The position numbers were made by a program, and so were the translations under genes. From Clostridia bacterium (GTDB taxonomy: Bacteria; Bacillota; Clostridia; Lachnospirales; Lachnospiraceae): a stretch of 64,000 nt of DNA. Below, piece by piece: positions 34,081-42,240 of the stretch (the stretch's first letter is position 1; every line of letters starts with the position of its first letter). The stretch covers positions 186,001 through 250,000 of the forward strand of contig CAJTFD010000004.1 of assembly GCA_910575625.1 (NCBI GenBank), in the 5' to 3' direction. The notes below the pieces were generated by a model. That model saw only the letters and a list, made by a program, of their open reading frames with translations. It was not told the DNA's origin and did not search any database.

Positions 34081-34887
34081 TTATTTTTGGACAGGGCCAA
34101 ATAAACCTTCGCGGTAAGCGCCGATATATTCCATACAGTAGTCGTCCAGACCGAGCAGAGCTTCTGTCGCGTAGATCAGACCGATCATATCCCGGTTTGT
34201 CGGATCTAAGATCCCGCTGTCAAGACCGGCGTTCATAGCCAATACGGTATATCCTAAGTTTACCATCTTACGCACGGGCAAGTTGAAGGATATATTGCTG
34301 ACAGCAGCGATGATATGGATGTCCGGATACTGTTCACGGATCGTCTTGATGACCTGGACGTTCAGGCTCATGCCATCCTCGGATGTACAGAGCATTTCCA
34401 CAAGTGGATCCACATAGAGCCTGCTGGGGGCGATGTTGTATTTTTTAGCCAGTTCCATGATCTGGTCAAATACTCTGAGCCTGTCCTCGGCTGTCTTGGG
34501 GATACCTGAGTCGTCGCTCAAGAGGCAGATGATCTGCCAATCGGTGTCCGCCACTTCCTTGAAGACTTTCTCCGCTTTATCGCCTTCCATGGAAATGGAA
34601 TTGATGATCCCTGGCTTATTACAGAATTTATAAGCTGCCAAGACTACATCGGCACTGGGGCTGTCCACGGCAATAGGCAGGTCAGTGACTTCCTGGATGC
34701 AGTCGATCATCCATTTTAATGTTTCAACTTCAATCTCTTCATCTACAGAAGCGCAGCAATCGATATATGTAGCTCCAGATTCAGCCTGGATCTTCGCACG
34801 CTCTTTGATGAATTCGGAATCATGGTTTTTGATGGCCTCCCCAACAGATGGGATCGAGCCATTTATCTTCTCTCCGACTATGATCAT
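34081..34887 (-). CDS. methyltetrahydrofolate:corrinoid methyltransferase (DHPS-like)
   Basis: This 268-aa TIM-barrel protein of the dihydropteroate synthase/MeTr type moves the methyl group between corrinoid protein and tetrahydrofolate. Start motif IIVGEKINGSIPSV and SGATYIDCCASVDEEIE match the pterin-binding family. DLPIAVDSPSADVV and GIINSISMEGDKAEKV form the pterin site, and AVSNISFNLP the conserved Asn loop. It heads the minus-strand unit with a corrinoid protein 105 bp downstream. No substrate-specific methyltransferase (MttB or MtaB type) or corrinoid reactivase is in the window. Confidence 0.93.
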   Translation of the reverse strand: MIIVGEKINGSIPSVGEAIKNHDSEFIKERAKIQAESGATYIDCCASVDEEIEVETLKWMIDCIQEVTDLPIAVDSPSADVVLAAYKFCNKPGIINSISMEGDKAEKVFKEVADTDWQIICLLSDDSGIPKTAEDRLRVFDQIMELAKKYNIAPSRLYVDPLVEMLCTSEDGMSLNVQVIKTIREQYPDIHIIAAVSNISFNLPVRKMVNLGYTVLAMNAGLDSGILDPTNRDMIGLIYATEALLGLDDYCMEYIGAYREGLFGPVQK

Positions 34888-35011
34888 TTTATGAGAGCAC
34901 CTCCTTTATGTTGTCTATGATAATACGATGCGGGTAAAAAATCTCTGGACTATTAGGGATATTTTCCGTATTATTTTATCCTGATCGGTATTTGATCGTG
35001 GATATTGACGG

Positions 35012-35041
35012 TTGTTGGATCTGGGGAGGAGATGGTATACT
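35012..35041 (+). promoter_or_regulatory. candidate queA promoter
   Basis: TTGTTG (35012-35017), an 18-bp spacer and TATACT (35036-35041), 47 bp before queA. Confidence 0.45.
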
Positions 35042-35088
35042 AAGATCTATGGATATTAGCCAGATGGGAGATGAAGGAGGATTTGGAT

Positions 35089-36114
35089 ATGAAGACCAGT
35101 GATTTTTATTATGACCTGCCGCAGGAGCTGATCGCGCAGGATCCCTTAAAAGACAGGAGCGCTTCCCGGCTTTTGTGTCTGGGTCGGGCGGATGGGCATA
35201 TCGCACACAGACGGTTTGTGGATCTAAAAGAGCAGCTGCGCCCGGGGGATTGTCTGGTCATCAATGACACAAAGGTGATACCGGCCCGGCTGCACGGAAA
35301 GAAGAAAGATACTGGCGCGGCGGTGGAGCTTTTGCTGTTAAAACGCCGGGAGGGGGATGTCTGGGAGACTCTGGTAAAGCCCGGGCGCAAGATAAGGCCC
35401 GGCTGTCGTCTCACGTTCGGCGAGGGGATGTTGGAGGCGGAAGTGACGGATATCGTGGATGATGGGAACCGTCTGGTCCATTTCTTATATAAAGGAGTAT
35501 TTGAGGAAGTCTTAGATCAGCTGGGGGAGATGCCGCTGCCGCCCTATATAACCCATGAGCTGAAGGAGAAGGGCCGTTACCAGACGGTCTATGCAAAACA
35601 TGAGGGCTCGGCGGCGGCCCCCACGGCGGGGCTTCATTTTACCGGGGATCTGTTGGAGGAGATACGGGGGATGGGTGTGAAGATCGCCCATGTCACGCTC
35701 CATGTGGGACTGGGGACGTTCCGTCCGGTGAAAGTGGACAATGTGGATGAGCACCATATGCACGCGGAATTTTACCAGATCGAGGAGAGCCAGGCGCGGA
35801 TGGTCAATGAGACCCGGCAGGCGGGCGGGCGGATCATCGCTGTGGGGACCACGAGCTGTCGGACGCTGGAGTCGGCGGCGGACGAGACGGGGGTGCTCTA
35901 TGCGGGGTCTGGGTGGACAGATATCTTTATCTACCCGGGGTATGATTTTAAGATGGTGGACGGGTTGGTCACGAATTTCCATCTGCCGGAATCGACGCTC
36001 TTGATGCTGGTGTCCGCGCTGGCCGGGAGAGAGCGGGTGATGGCGGCCTATGAGGAGGCTGTGCGGGAGCGGTATCGATTTTTTTCGTTTGGGGATGCGA
36101 TGTTTATAATGTGA
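35089..36114 (+). CDS. queA: S-adenosylmethionine:tRNA ribosyltransferase-isomerase
   Basis: QueA transfers and isomerises the ribosyl part of SAM onto preQ1 at tRNA position 34 to form epoxyqueuosine. It is 341 aa, with typical blocks [49 protein letters not shown] and [20 protein letters not shown] at 35089 follows GAAGGAGG (35073-35080), so the ATG at 35071 is not the start. No tgt, queG or preQ1 synthesis gene is adjacent. Confidence 0.97.
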   Translation: MKTSDFYYDLPQELIAQDPLKDRSASRLLCLGRADGHIAHRRFVDLKEQLRPGDCLVINDTKVIPARLHGKKKDTGAAVELLLLKRREGDVWETLVKPGRKIRPGCRLTFGEGMLEAEVTDIVDDGNRLVHFLYKGVFEEVLDQLGEMPLPPYITHELKEKGRYQTVYAKHEGSAAAPTAGLHFTGDLLEEIRGMGVKIAHVTLHVGLGTFRPVKVDNVDEHHMHAEFYQIEESQARMVNETRQAGGRIIAVGTTSCRTLESAADETGVLYAGSGWTDIFIYPGYDFKMVDGLVTNFHLPESTLLMLVSALAGRERVMAAYEEAVRERYRFFSFGDAMFIM

Positions 36115-36171
36115 ACGGACCTTGGATACTGAAACGTAGTTATTAGATTGCAGATGAAGAAGGAGTCGGAG

Positions 36172-36684
36172 ATGAAGACAGACAAGATAGAAAAGAACAT
36201 CATCCTGATCGGCATGCCCGGCAGCGGCAAGTCCACTGTCGGCGTACTGCTGGCAAAATGGATGGGCATGGATTTTATCGACACGGACATCCTCATACAG
36301 AAAGCGTCCGGGCAGATGCTCTATCAGATGATCGAGGAGAAAGGGATAGAGGCGTTCATAAAAGCAGAGGAGGATATCTTAAAGTCGATCCAGTGCAGGC
36401 ACAGCATCGTGGCCACAGGAGGCAGCGCGGTGTACGGCCCGGAGGCGATGGCGCACATGGCCCAGCTGGGCAGCAGGGTCTACCTCAAGCTGTCCAGTGA
36501 GATCATCGAGGGCCGGATCGGCAACCTGAGCACACGGGGCGTTGTCATCCGTGAAGGGGAGACGATCGGAGAACTCTACCAAGAAAGAGCGCCGCTTTAT
36601 GAGAGATATGCGGATATAACTGTGGACGCAGCGGGAACGCCCATGGAAGTGGTGGAGCGGATCCGCCAGGCGGTGGGGCGCTGA
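36172..36684 (+). CDS. aroK: shikimate kinase
   Basis: This 170-aa enzyme phosphorylates shikimate at O3 in the chorismate pathway. The P-loop is GMPGSGKST. The shikimate-binding Asp is in MDFIDTDILIQ, the GGSAV block (usually GGG/GGS) is conserved, and the lid Arg lies in NLSTRGV. AAGGAG (36159-36164) precedes the ATG by 7 bp; an in-frame ATG at 36148 is not supported. It stands apart from other aro genes, 57 bp after queA. Confidence 0.92.
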   Translation: MKTDKIEKNIILIGMPGSGKSTVGVLLAKWMGMDFIDTDILIQKASGQMLYQMIEEKGIEAFIKAEEDILKSIQCRHSIVATGGSAVYGPEAMAHMAQLGSRVYLKLSSEIIEGRIGNLSTRGVVIREGETIGELYQERAPLYERYADITVDAAGTPMEVVERIRQAVGR

Positions 36685-36690
36685 ACAAGT

Positions 36691-36721
36691 AGACCGGAGC
36701 AGGGATCTTCTGCTCCGGTCT
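36691..36721. terminator. bidirectional hairpin between aroK and the convergent gene
   Basis: AGACCGGAGCAG (36691-36702) pairs perfectly with CTGCTCCGGTCT (36710-36721). It sits exactly between two converging genes. Neither side has a strong T-run. Confidence 0.65.
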
Positions 36722-36735
36722 ATGTGGCTTCAATA

Positions 36736-39594
36736 TCAATGATCTTCTATCATCTCAACGGTCAATGTTCTGTCTTCAGATATCACAGTCCCCGCATCTA
36801 AGCTGTTGTCCGAGATATCATCGGAGCCCGGGGGCATCTCAGACGTCACATCCAGCGCCTCTTCCGGCAAAAGCGACCCCTTACCGTTCTCATCGAAGAT
36901 ATATGTCAAAATATGGCCGTCCTCCTCAACAGTCACAGTCGTTCCCGTGACCATCATCCCCCAGTCCATGGCATTTTCCAAAAGCGGCTCCTGCGGCGGC
37001 TGGAAATAATAATACCAGGACGCATTCCCGGCCGGGTCATCCCGGTCCGGCAGCTGTACCAATCCGGTAGCCATGATCCCGGTAGCCGGATCCAGGTAAT
37101 GATAATGGGTCTGGAGTGTACCCTCACCATCCGGGACCTGCAGGGCGAGCCACCCGGTGTGCAGTGTCCGTTCCGTCTGGAAATAATAATGATCCGTACC
37201 GTTGAAGCTGTGCCATCCGGGGGCAGGGGCCTTCTGCAGTACACCGGATCCGTCAAACAGATAGCTGCAGCCTTTCAGGGTCTGCAGTCCGGTCAGGGCT
37301 GCGCCGCTGCTGTCAAAATAATACTCTGCCTGCCCGATGGTCTGCCAGCCCAGGGCCATCACGCCGCTGGCTGTAAAATAATGCCGTCGATCCCCGATCG
37401 TCTTCCAGCCGGTGGCGATCGAATGGTCGCTGTTGAAAAAGTAAGTCTTTTCCTGTATGGTCTTTGGCCCTTGTCCCTGATGGAGCTTCCCGTCGGTATT
37501 GAAATAGTATCTTTTTCCGTTCACCTTCTGGAAGCCGGTGTACATCCCTTTGGCTGTGAAATAATATCTTTTGCCGTCCACGGTCTGCCAGCCGGTGGTC
37601 AGCTTGCCGTTTGAGCTGAAATAATATTTTTTCCCTGCGATCGCCGTGATGCCGGTGGCCCGGTAGCCGTTGTGGCCGAAATAATAGCGGCTGCCTTTGA
37701 TGGTCTTCCAGGTGTCTTTTGCATATGTCCCATTTTTATAACGCCATTTGTAGCCGGCGTTGTATTTCTGCCAGCCGGATCTGCTGCGGCCAGGGATCCA
37801 GCGGCCATGCTCGTCGTAGTAATAGCGGTCGTGTAGCCAGCCGGTATACATGGAGCCGTTGGAGCGGAAATGATACCAGTAGCGGCCGATCTTCTTGTCG
37901 CCGGTGACCATGTGGCCCTTGGAGGTCAGATAATAGTTCTTCCCTTTGTGCTTGAGCCAGCCGGTCTGCATGATCCCTTTTTCGTCGCAGTAGTACCAGT
38001 GGCTGTCGAGCTTGAACCAGCTGGTCATCATCTTGCCGTCCTCTCCGAAATAGTACCATTTCCCTCTGTATTTGAGCCAGCGGTCTGTCAGCGGCCTGGT
38101 TGAACCGGTCGGGAAATAATAGCCGGTGCGGCCGGATCTCTGAAAGCCTCCGCCAACCACTTTTTTCCCGTTTTTCAGGTAAATATATCTTTGCATGCTT
38201 GCGGAGTAGCCGGATACGATCTTCTCGGACAGGCTTTCGTTCTTGGCGATGTTGGTGGAGACTCTGCTGTCCATGTTTACAACCGTGGCCCCGACGCTTG
38301 AGGCGTACAGTGTGGTGATGTATGTGCGGGTCTTGGTGGAAGCCAAGGCATCCCACATCTGCTGGCGGGTCTGGCCCGTCCGTCCGGTGAGGACCGCGAT
38401 GTCGGGGCTCAGACGCCGCAGATAGTGGGTGGTGTTGGAGCCGTAGTAGCCGTGGTGGCCCAGTTTTAACACGTCCACGTGCCCCAGCTGTTTGGCCAGG
38501 CGGTCTTCTGTGCCGCGGTAGTTGTTGATATCCCCGGCGAGGAAGGCGGTGGAGCCGTTGGCGGTGACTTTTACGCCCAGACAGAAGTAATTGGCGTCCG
38601 GTGCGGATAATTTCGCGTTATAGTTCATGATCTGGATGGTCATGCCGTCCCCGAGGGTAAATGTGGGCCGGGCGGTCTGTGGCTTAGAATTGCCGGTCAG
38701 GGACAGGGGCGCGGCATCGTAGGTGTCGTTGGGCACCATCGGCGTATAGTCGACCACTGCCTCATCCTGGGAAAAGCCCGTCTGTGTCGGGATATCATCG
38801 GAAGGCGTAAGGCCGGTGGCTGTGGCGTTTTCTTCTATGGCGCTCTCCTCTGGGACGGCGGCTATCTCTTCATTCACAGGGAGTTCCTCGTTGGGGGACG
38901 CATCGGCAGAGGCTTGGCCCTCTGGTGCGGTCTGGTACGTCTGCGCGGGACTGTTTTGGCCGGAATTACTTTTGGCAGAGTTTTTGTTGGAGCTGTCCCT
39001 GATCTTGCGCAGGGGGTCTATGTAAGCCGCGCCGGGTTTAAGATACTGGATCAGGGTGATGCCGTCCTCGGCGCTTGCGGCCTGGCTGTTTACCTCCTTG
39101 ATGGCATTTAGAGCATTGTCATATACAAACAGGTTATCCCAGAGGCGGGTCTTGTTTGTGATGTAGGAATCCTTGTAAGGCCGCAGGTAGACCCGTTTGG
39201 GACGGAAGGTCCTGATGATCTGGTGCGCGTTGCCGATATGGTCGCTGTGGGGATGGGTGCCGATGTAAAATTCCAGGCGTTTGACACCCACGGACCGCAG
39301 GTACTGGATCACATTCTGACCCTGTCCGCCATTTTTTACGATGCCCGCCCTCCAGGGGTAGCGTTTATCGCTCCCGTCCGGGTAGCTATTGTCCTCCCCG
39401 GAATCCACCATGCCGAACGCGCCGTTGCATTCGAGGAGGATCGCATCGTTGTTGGCATCCAGGTTGATGAAGTGTATCCTGGCGTCGGCGGCCTTTGCCG
39501 CGGCTACGTCCCGTGTGGACAGGAAGGGGAGCAGAAGGCCGGTACACAGGATCGTATATATAAGGTAGTGAAAGATCTTCGCACGTCTGTTCAT
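36736..39594 (-). CDS. secreted metallo-beta-lactamase-fold protein with choline-binding-type repeats
   Basis: This is a 952-aa exported protein. A signal peptide (about 1-33) precedes an MBL-fold domain. The metal motif is THPHSDHIGNA (HxHxDH), GDINNY supplies the Asp, and LGHHGYYGSN the later His; the layout resembles the ComEC-type MBL domain. The domain is split by a roughly 110-residue Ser/Glu/Ala/Pro-rich insertion (about 205-310). From about residue 490, some fifteen 20-residue aromatic repeats (W..I.G..YYF...G....GW) form a cell-wall binding region. The C-terminal 100 residues are acidic. It is probably surface-attached; the substrate is unknown. Confidence 0.88.
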   Translation of the reverse strand: MNRRAKIFHYLIYTILCTGLLLPFLSTRDVAAAKAADARIHFINLDANNDAILLECNGAFGMVDSGEDNSYPDGSDKRYPWRAGIVKNGGQGQNVIQYLRSVGVKRLEFYIGTHPHSDHIGNAHQIIRTFRPKRVYLRPYKDSYITNKTRLWDNLFVYDNALNAIKEVNSQAASAEDGITLIQYLKPGAAYIDPLRKIRDSSNKNSAKSNSGQNSPAQTYQTAPEGQASADASPNEELPVNEEIAAVPEESAIEENATATGLTPSDDIPTQTGFSQDEAVVDYTPMVPNDTYDAAPLSLTGNSKPQTARPTFTLGDGMTIQIMNYNAKLSAPDANYFCLGVKVTANGSTAFLAGDINNYRGTEDRLAKQLGHVDVLKLGHHGYYGSNTTHYLRRLSPDIAVLTGRTGQTRQQMWDALASTKTRTYITTLYASSVGATVVNMDSRVSTNIAKNESLSEKIVSGYSASMQRYIYLKNGKKVVGGGFQRSGRTGYYFPTGSTRPLTDRWLKYRGKWYYFGEDGKMMTSWFKLDSHWYYCDEKGIMQTGWLKHKGKNYYLTSKGHMVTGDKKIGRYWYHFRSNGSMYTGWLHDRYYYDEHGRWIPGRSRSGWQKYNAGYKWRYKNGTYAKDTWKTIKGSRYYFGHNGYRATGITAIAGKKYYFSSNGKLTTGWQTVDGKRYYFTAKGMYTGFQKVNGKRYYFNTDGKLHQGQGPKTIQEKTYFFNSDHSIATGWKTIGDRRHYFTASGVMALGWQTIGQAEYYFDSSGAALTGLQTLKGCSYLFDGSGVLQKAPAPGWHSFNGTDHYYFQTERTLHTGWLALQVPDGEGTLQTHYHYLDPATGIMATGLVQLPDRDDPAGNASWYYYFQPPQEPLLENAMDWGMMVTGTTVTVEEDGHILTYIFDENGKGSLLPEEALDVTSEMPPGSDDISDNSLDAGTVISEDRTLTVEMIEDH

Positions 39595-39743
39595 CTCAGG
39601 TCTCCTTGTGGATAACTTTTTTTTGATTCTATCACATCGGCGTTTTTTTTTCTATAGGATTTCTGACTATATTGTGGAGCGTGCTGCTTGCATATCTTTG
39701 ACAGATACTGTAAAATAAATCAGATGAAAAGAAAGGGGTATCG

Positions 39744-41801
39744 ATGTCTGACAGATTTGGTTTATTGGATACAGAGAAGATGATCTTGCCATGGAGACGG
39801 TGGAGACGGGCTGTGGGGCTGCTGTTTTTAGGGCTTGTGCTCCTGTCTGATATGTTCTTGGTCCACCGTGCGTACAGGATCCATCTGCAGGAGCATCCGA
39901 GGGTGCTGCTGCGGATCTCTGGCGAGCGGGAGACGACGGGGGAATTGGTCAGGGGGGATGTCCTGACGCAAGATCTTTATCTGGAAAAGGGACCTATGGT
40001 GGGATTTTCCCTGCAGTTTGCCACGTATGGGCGGGCCAGCCAGGGACCGGCGCAGGTAAGACTCTACCAGGATACAGGGGACAAGCTCCTGGGGCAGTGG
40101 ACGCTGGCGGCTGAGGAGATCGTCGACAATGGATCCCACAGGTTTGACCTGGACGCACCGTTTCCGGTGAAAGAGGGCGGGGAGCGGTTCAGGGTGGAAG
40201 TGCGTGCACCGGCTGGGATCCGGGGGAAAAGTTTTTCCCTTTATCGGACAGAGAAGGACCTGTATAAGAGCGGTTCCCTGCAGCCGGAAGTAGATGGGCC
40301 CTCAGACCTGTATATGGAGGTGTATCCGGCGGGTCCCGGGGGCGTGGAGCTGATGTTTGTCCTGCTGGTGCTTTTTACAGGGGGGATGTATGTGCTCGTC
40401 TGCCTGTACATGGCGGACAGATCCCGGGCGGGGCGGAAGATCCGGGACATACCTTTGGAGCGGACGGTCCTTGTATTGATCTTGCTTTTGGGGACGGCCT
40501 ATATGTTCGTGATGCCGCCCCACGCCGCGCCGGATGAACCGGCTCATTTTGGGACAGCCTATGCGTATACGGATAAGATCCTCATGCAGGAAGCCACGGA
40601 TGCGGATGGCTATGTGTATATGCGTCCCGAAGATATGGTCTACAACGAGGCCCAGAAAAATCCCACGGCTTACAGTTATCAGCTCTTTTGGGATCATTTT
40701 CTGACCAGGGCGGGGCAGGAGGGGCGCGTCACATTCGGCTCCCGCATGTTAAACGGCGTGTGGCCGCTGGCGTACCTGCCCCAGATCTTAGGGATCCTCC
40801 TGGCCAGGTTCCTGCGCCTGGGCGGCGTGCCGCTCATCATGTCCGCCCGGGGGATGTCCCTGTTGTTCTATGCCTTCTGCTGCGCCTGGGCTGTCAGACG
40901 GATGCCTTTTGCAAAAGGGGCACTGGCCCTGGTGACGCTTTTGCCCATGTCGCTGGAGCTGGGTGCGTCCTGTTCCTATGACAGCATGATGCTGGCCCTG
41001 GCATATCTCTTTGTGGGCCAGGCCTGGCATTGTATCTACGCAAAGGCGCAGGTCAGCTGGAAAGACTGGGGTCTGCTGGCGGGGACGGCGGCCCTGGTGA
41101 TACCGCTGAAGATCGTCTACTGGCCGCTGACTGCCCTGTGTCTGCTGATCCCCGCGTCAAAATGCGCGTCTGTCCGGCAGATGTGGGCGGGCAGGGTCTG
41201 TGTGCTGGGCGGCGGCCTGGCCTCTCTGCTGGCAGTCCGGCTGTATTCGATCGTCTATTATCTGACCAGGACATCTTTTCACGCGGCCAAGGGACAGTGG
41301 CAGGGGATCAGCCTGCAGGATGTGCTGGAGCGTCCTGCGCAGGCTCTGCGGCTTCTGGCCGAGAGCCTGCGTACCCAGGGGGATTTTTATCTGTCCACGA
41401 TGGTGGGGGGAAAACTGGGATGGCTGGATACGGAGATCCCGGGTTATCTGGTCTGCGGCTTCTGGCTCCTGCTGCTTCTGGCGGCTGTGAAGGTGGCAGA
41501 GGAACGGCAGTCTGTACAAATGATACAGACGAGGGACAGGCTCCTGGCCGTCGGTGTGTCAACTGTGGCCGTCCTGTCCATATTCGGGGTCTTCCTGCTC
41601 ACTTGGACGGCGGCGGGGGCGGATCTGATCGACGGCGTGCAGGGGCGGTATTTTCTCCCGCTTTTGCCGATCCTGCTCCCTTGCCTGCAAAATAACAGCC
41701 TGACAGTGCAGAAAAATATGGATCGGCCGCTCCTGACCTGTGCATCTATCCTGCATCTCTTCGTGCTCTGGTCAGCGTTTGAGACGAACCTGCTGCGGTA
41801 G
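39744..41801 (+). CDS. DUF2142 family multi-pass membrane protein
   Basis: This 685-aa protein has a first membrane helix (about 24-44) and a beta-rich exterior domain (about 50-190). About ten further helices form a DUF2142 core. The family motif FVMPPHAAPDEPAHFGTAYAYTDKI follows the third helix. DUF2142 proteins resemble GT-C glycosyltransferases and act in cell-surface glycan assembly; the Asp-Glu pair in PDEPAH is the likely catalytic site. GAAAGGGGTATCG precedes the ATG. It is monocistronic in appearance. Acceptor and donor are unknown. Confidence 0.85.
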   Translation: MSDRFGLLDTEKMILPWRRWRRAVGLLFLGLVLLSDMFLVHRAYRIHLQEHPRVLLRISGERETTGELVRGDVLTQDLYLEKGPMVGFSLQFATYGRASQGPAQVRLYQDTGDKLLGQWTLAAEEIVDNGSHRFDLDAPFPVKEGGERFRVEVRAPAGIRGKSFSLYRTEKDLYKSGSLQPEVDGPSDLYMEVYPAGPGGVELMFVLLVLFTGGMYVLVCLYMADRSRAGRKIRDIPLERTVLVLILLLGTAYMFVMPPHAAPDEPAHFGTAYAYTDKILMQEATDADGYVYMRPEDMVYNEAQKNPTAYSYQLFWDHFLTRAGQEGRVTFGSRMLNGVWPLAYLPQILGILLARFLRLGGVPLIMSARGMSLLFYAFCCAWAVRRMPFAKGALALVTLLPMSLELGASCSYDSMMLALAYLFVGQAWHCIYAKAQVSWKDWGLLAGTAALVIPLKIVYWPLTALCLLIPASKCASVRQMWAGRVCVLGGGLASLLAVRLYSIVYYLTRTSFHAAKGQWQGISLQDVLERPAQALRLLAESLRTQGDFYLSTMVGGKLGWLDTEIPGYLVCGFWLLLLLAAVKVAEERQSVQMIQTRDRLLAVGVSTVAVLSIFGVFLLTWTAAGADLIDGVQGRYFLPLLPILLPCLQNNSLTVQKNMDRPLLTCASILHLFVLWSAFETNLLR

Positions 41802-41844
41802 GGGGTATGCACGCTGAAAAAACATGGACTTTGCATCCGGGAGA

Positions 41845-41853
41845 TGCTATAAT
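41845..41853 (+). promoter_or_regulatory. extended -10 promoter before the anti-sigma-like gene
   Basis: TGC-TATAAT at 41845-41853 is an extended -10 element; no good -35 is seen. It lies 46 bp before the start at 41899. Confidence 0.45.
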
Positions 41854-41898
41854 AGCCCAATATGAAATGATACAGTCAGATCTGCGGGAGGGATGCTT

Positions 41899-42219
41899 AT
41901 GGACTGCAAGAGAGCGGAAAGCTTAGTCACGGACTATATCAATGAGAAAATGGATCTGCATGAGCAGAGGGAGTTTATCGCCCACGTCAAGAACTGTTCC
42001 TCCTGTTACGATGAACTGCAGACGTATTATGCGGTCTATTTTGCAATGGAACATCTGGAGAACGGAGAGAGCAATCCCTCTTACAATATGAACACGGTGC
42101 TCCAGGAGGATCTGAAGCACAGGGAAAGGCATGTGAGGCGGGAGCTGGCAAAGCGGTGGCTCCTGGTGACCGGCTGTATCCTGCTGATCCTTCTGGTGCT
42201 GCTGTCTCTGTTTTTATAG
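41899..42219 (+). CDS. zinc-finger (zf-HC2) anti-sigma-like membrane protein
   Basis: This 106-aa protein begins with a putative zinc-binding anti-sigma domain. HxxxCxxC is seen in HVKNCSSCYDEL (about 27-38), with an earlier Cys in MDCKRAESL. One membrane helix, WLLVTGCILLILLVLLSLFL, is at the extreme C-terminus, so almost the whole chain is cytoplasmic. No sigma factor gene is adjacent, so anti-sigma activity is only suggested by the fold. ATG at 41899 sits correctly after GGGAGGG; the ATG at 41893 is too close. polA follows 21 bp later. Confidence 0.75.
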   Translation: MDCKRAESLVTDYINEKMDLHEQREFIAHVKNCSSCYDELQTYYAVYFAMEHLENGESNPSYNMNTVLQEDLKHRERHVRRELAKRWLLVTGCILLILLVLLSLFL

Positions 42220-42240
42220 AGCGTGAGTGGAAGGAGTCTT

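Noticed and set aside
36913..37614. 233-aa plus-strand frame opposite the wall-binding repeats
   Set aside because: Its repetitive sequence merely mirrors the aromatic repeats of the minus-strand gene.
37260..38100. possible tandem DNA repeat or CRISPR-like array
   Set aside because: The periodicity is about 60 bp and is coding: it reflects the 20-residue wall-binding repeats, not identical DNA repeats with spacers.
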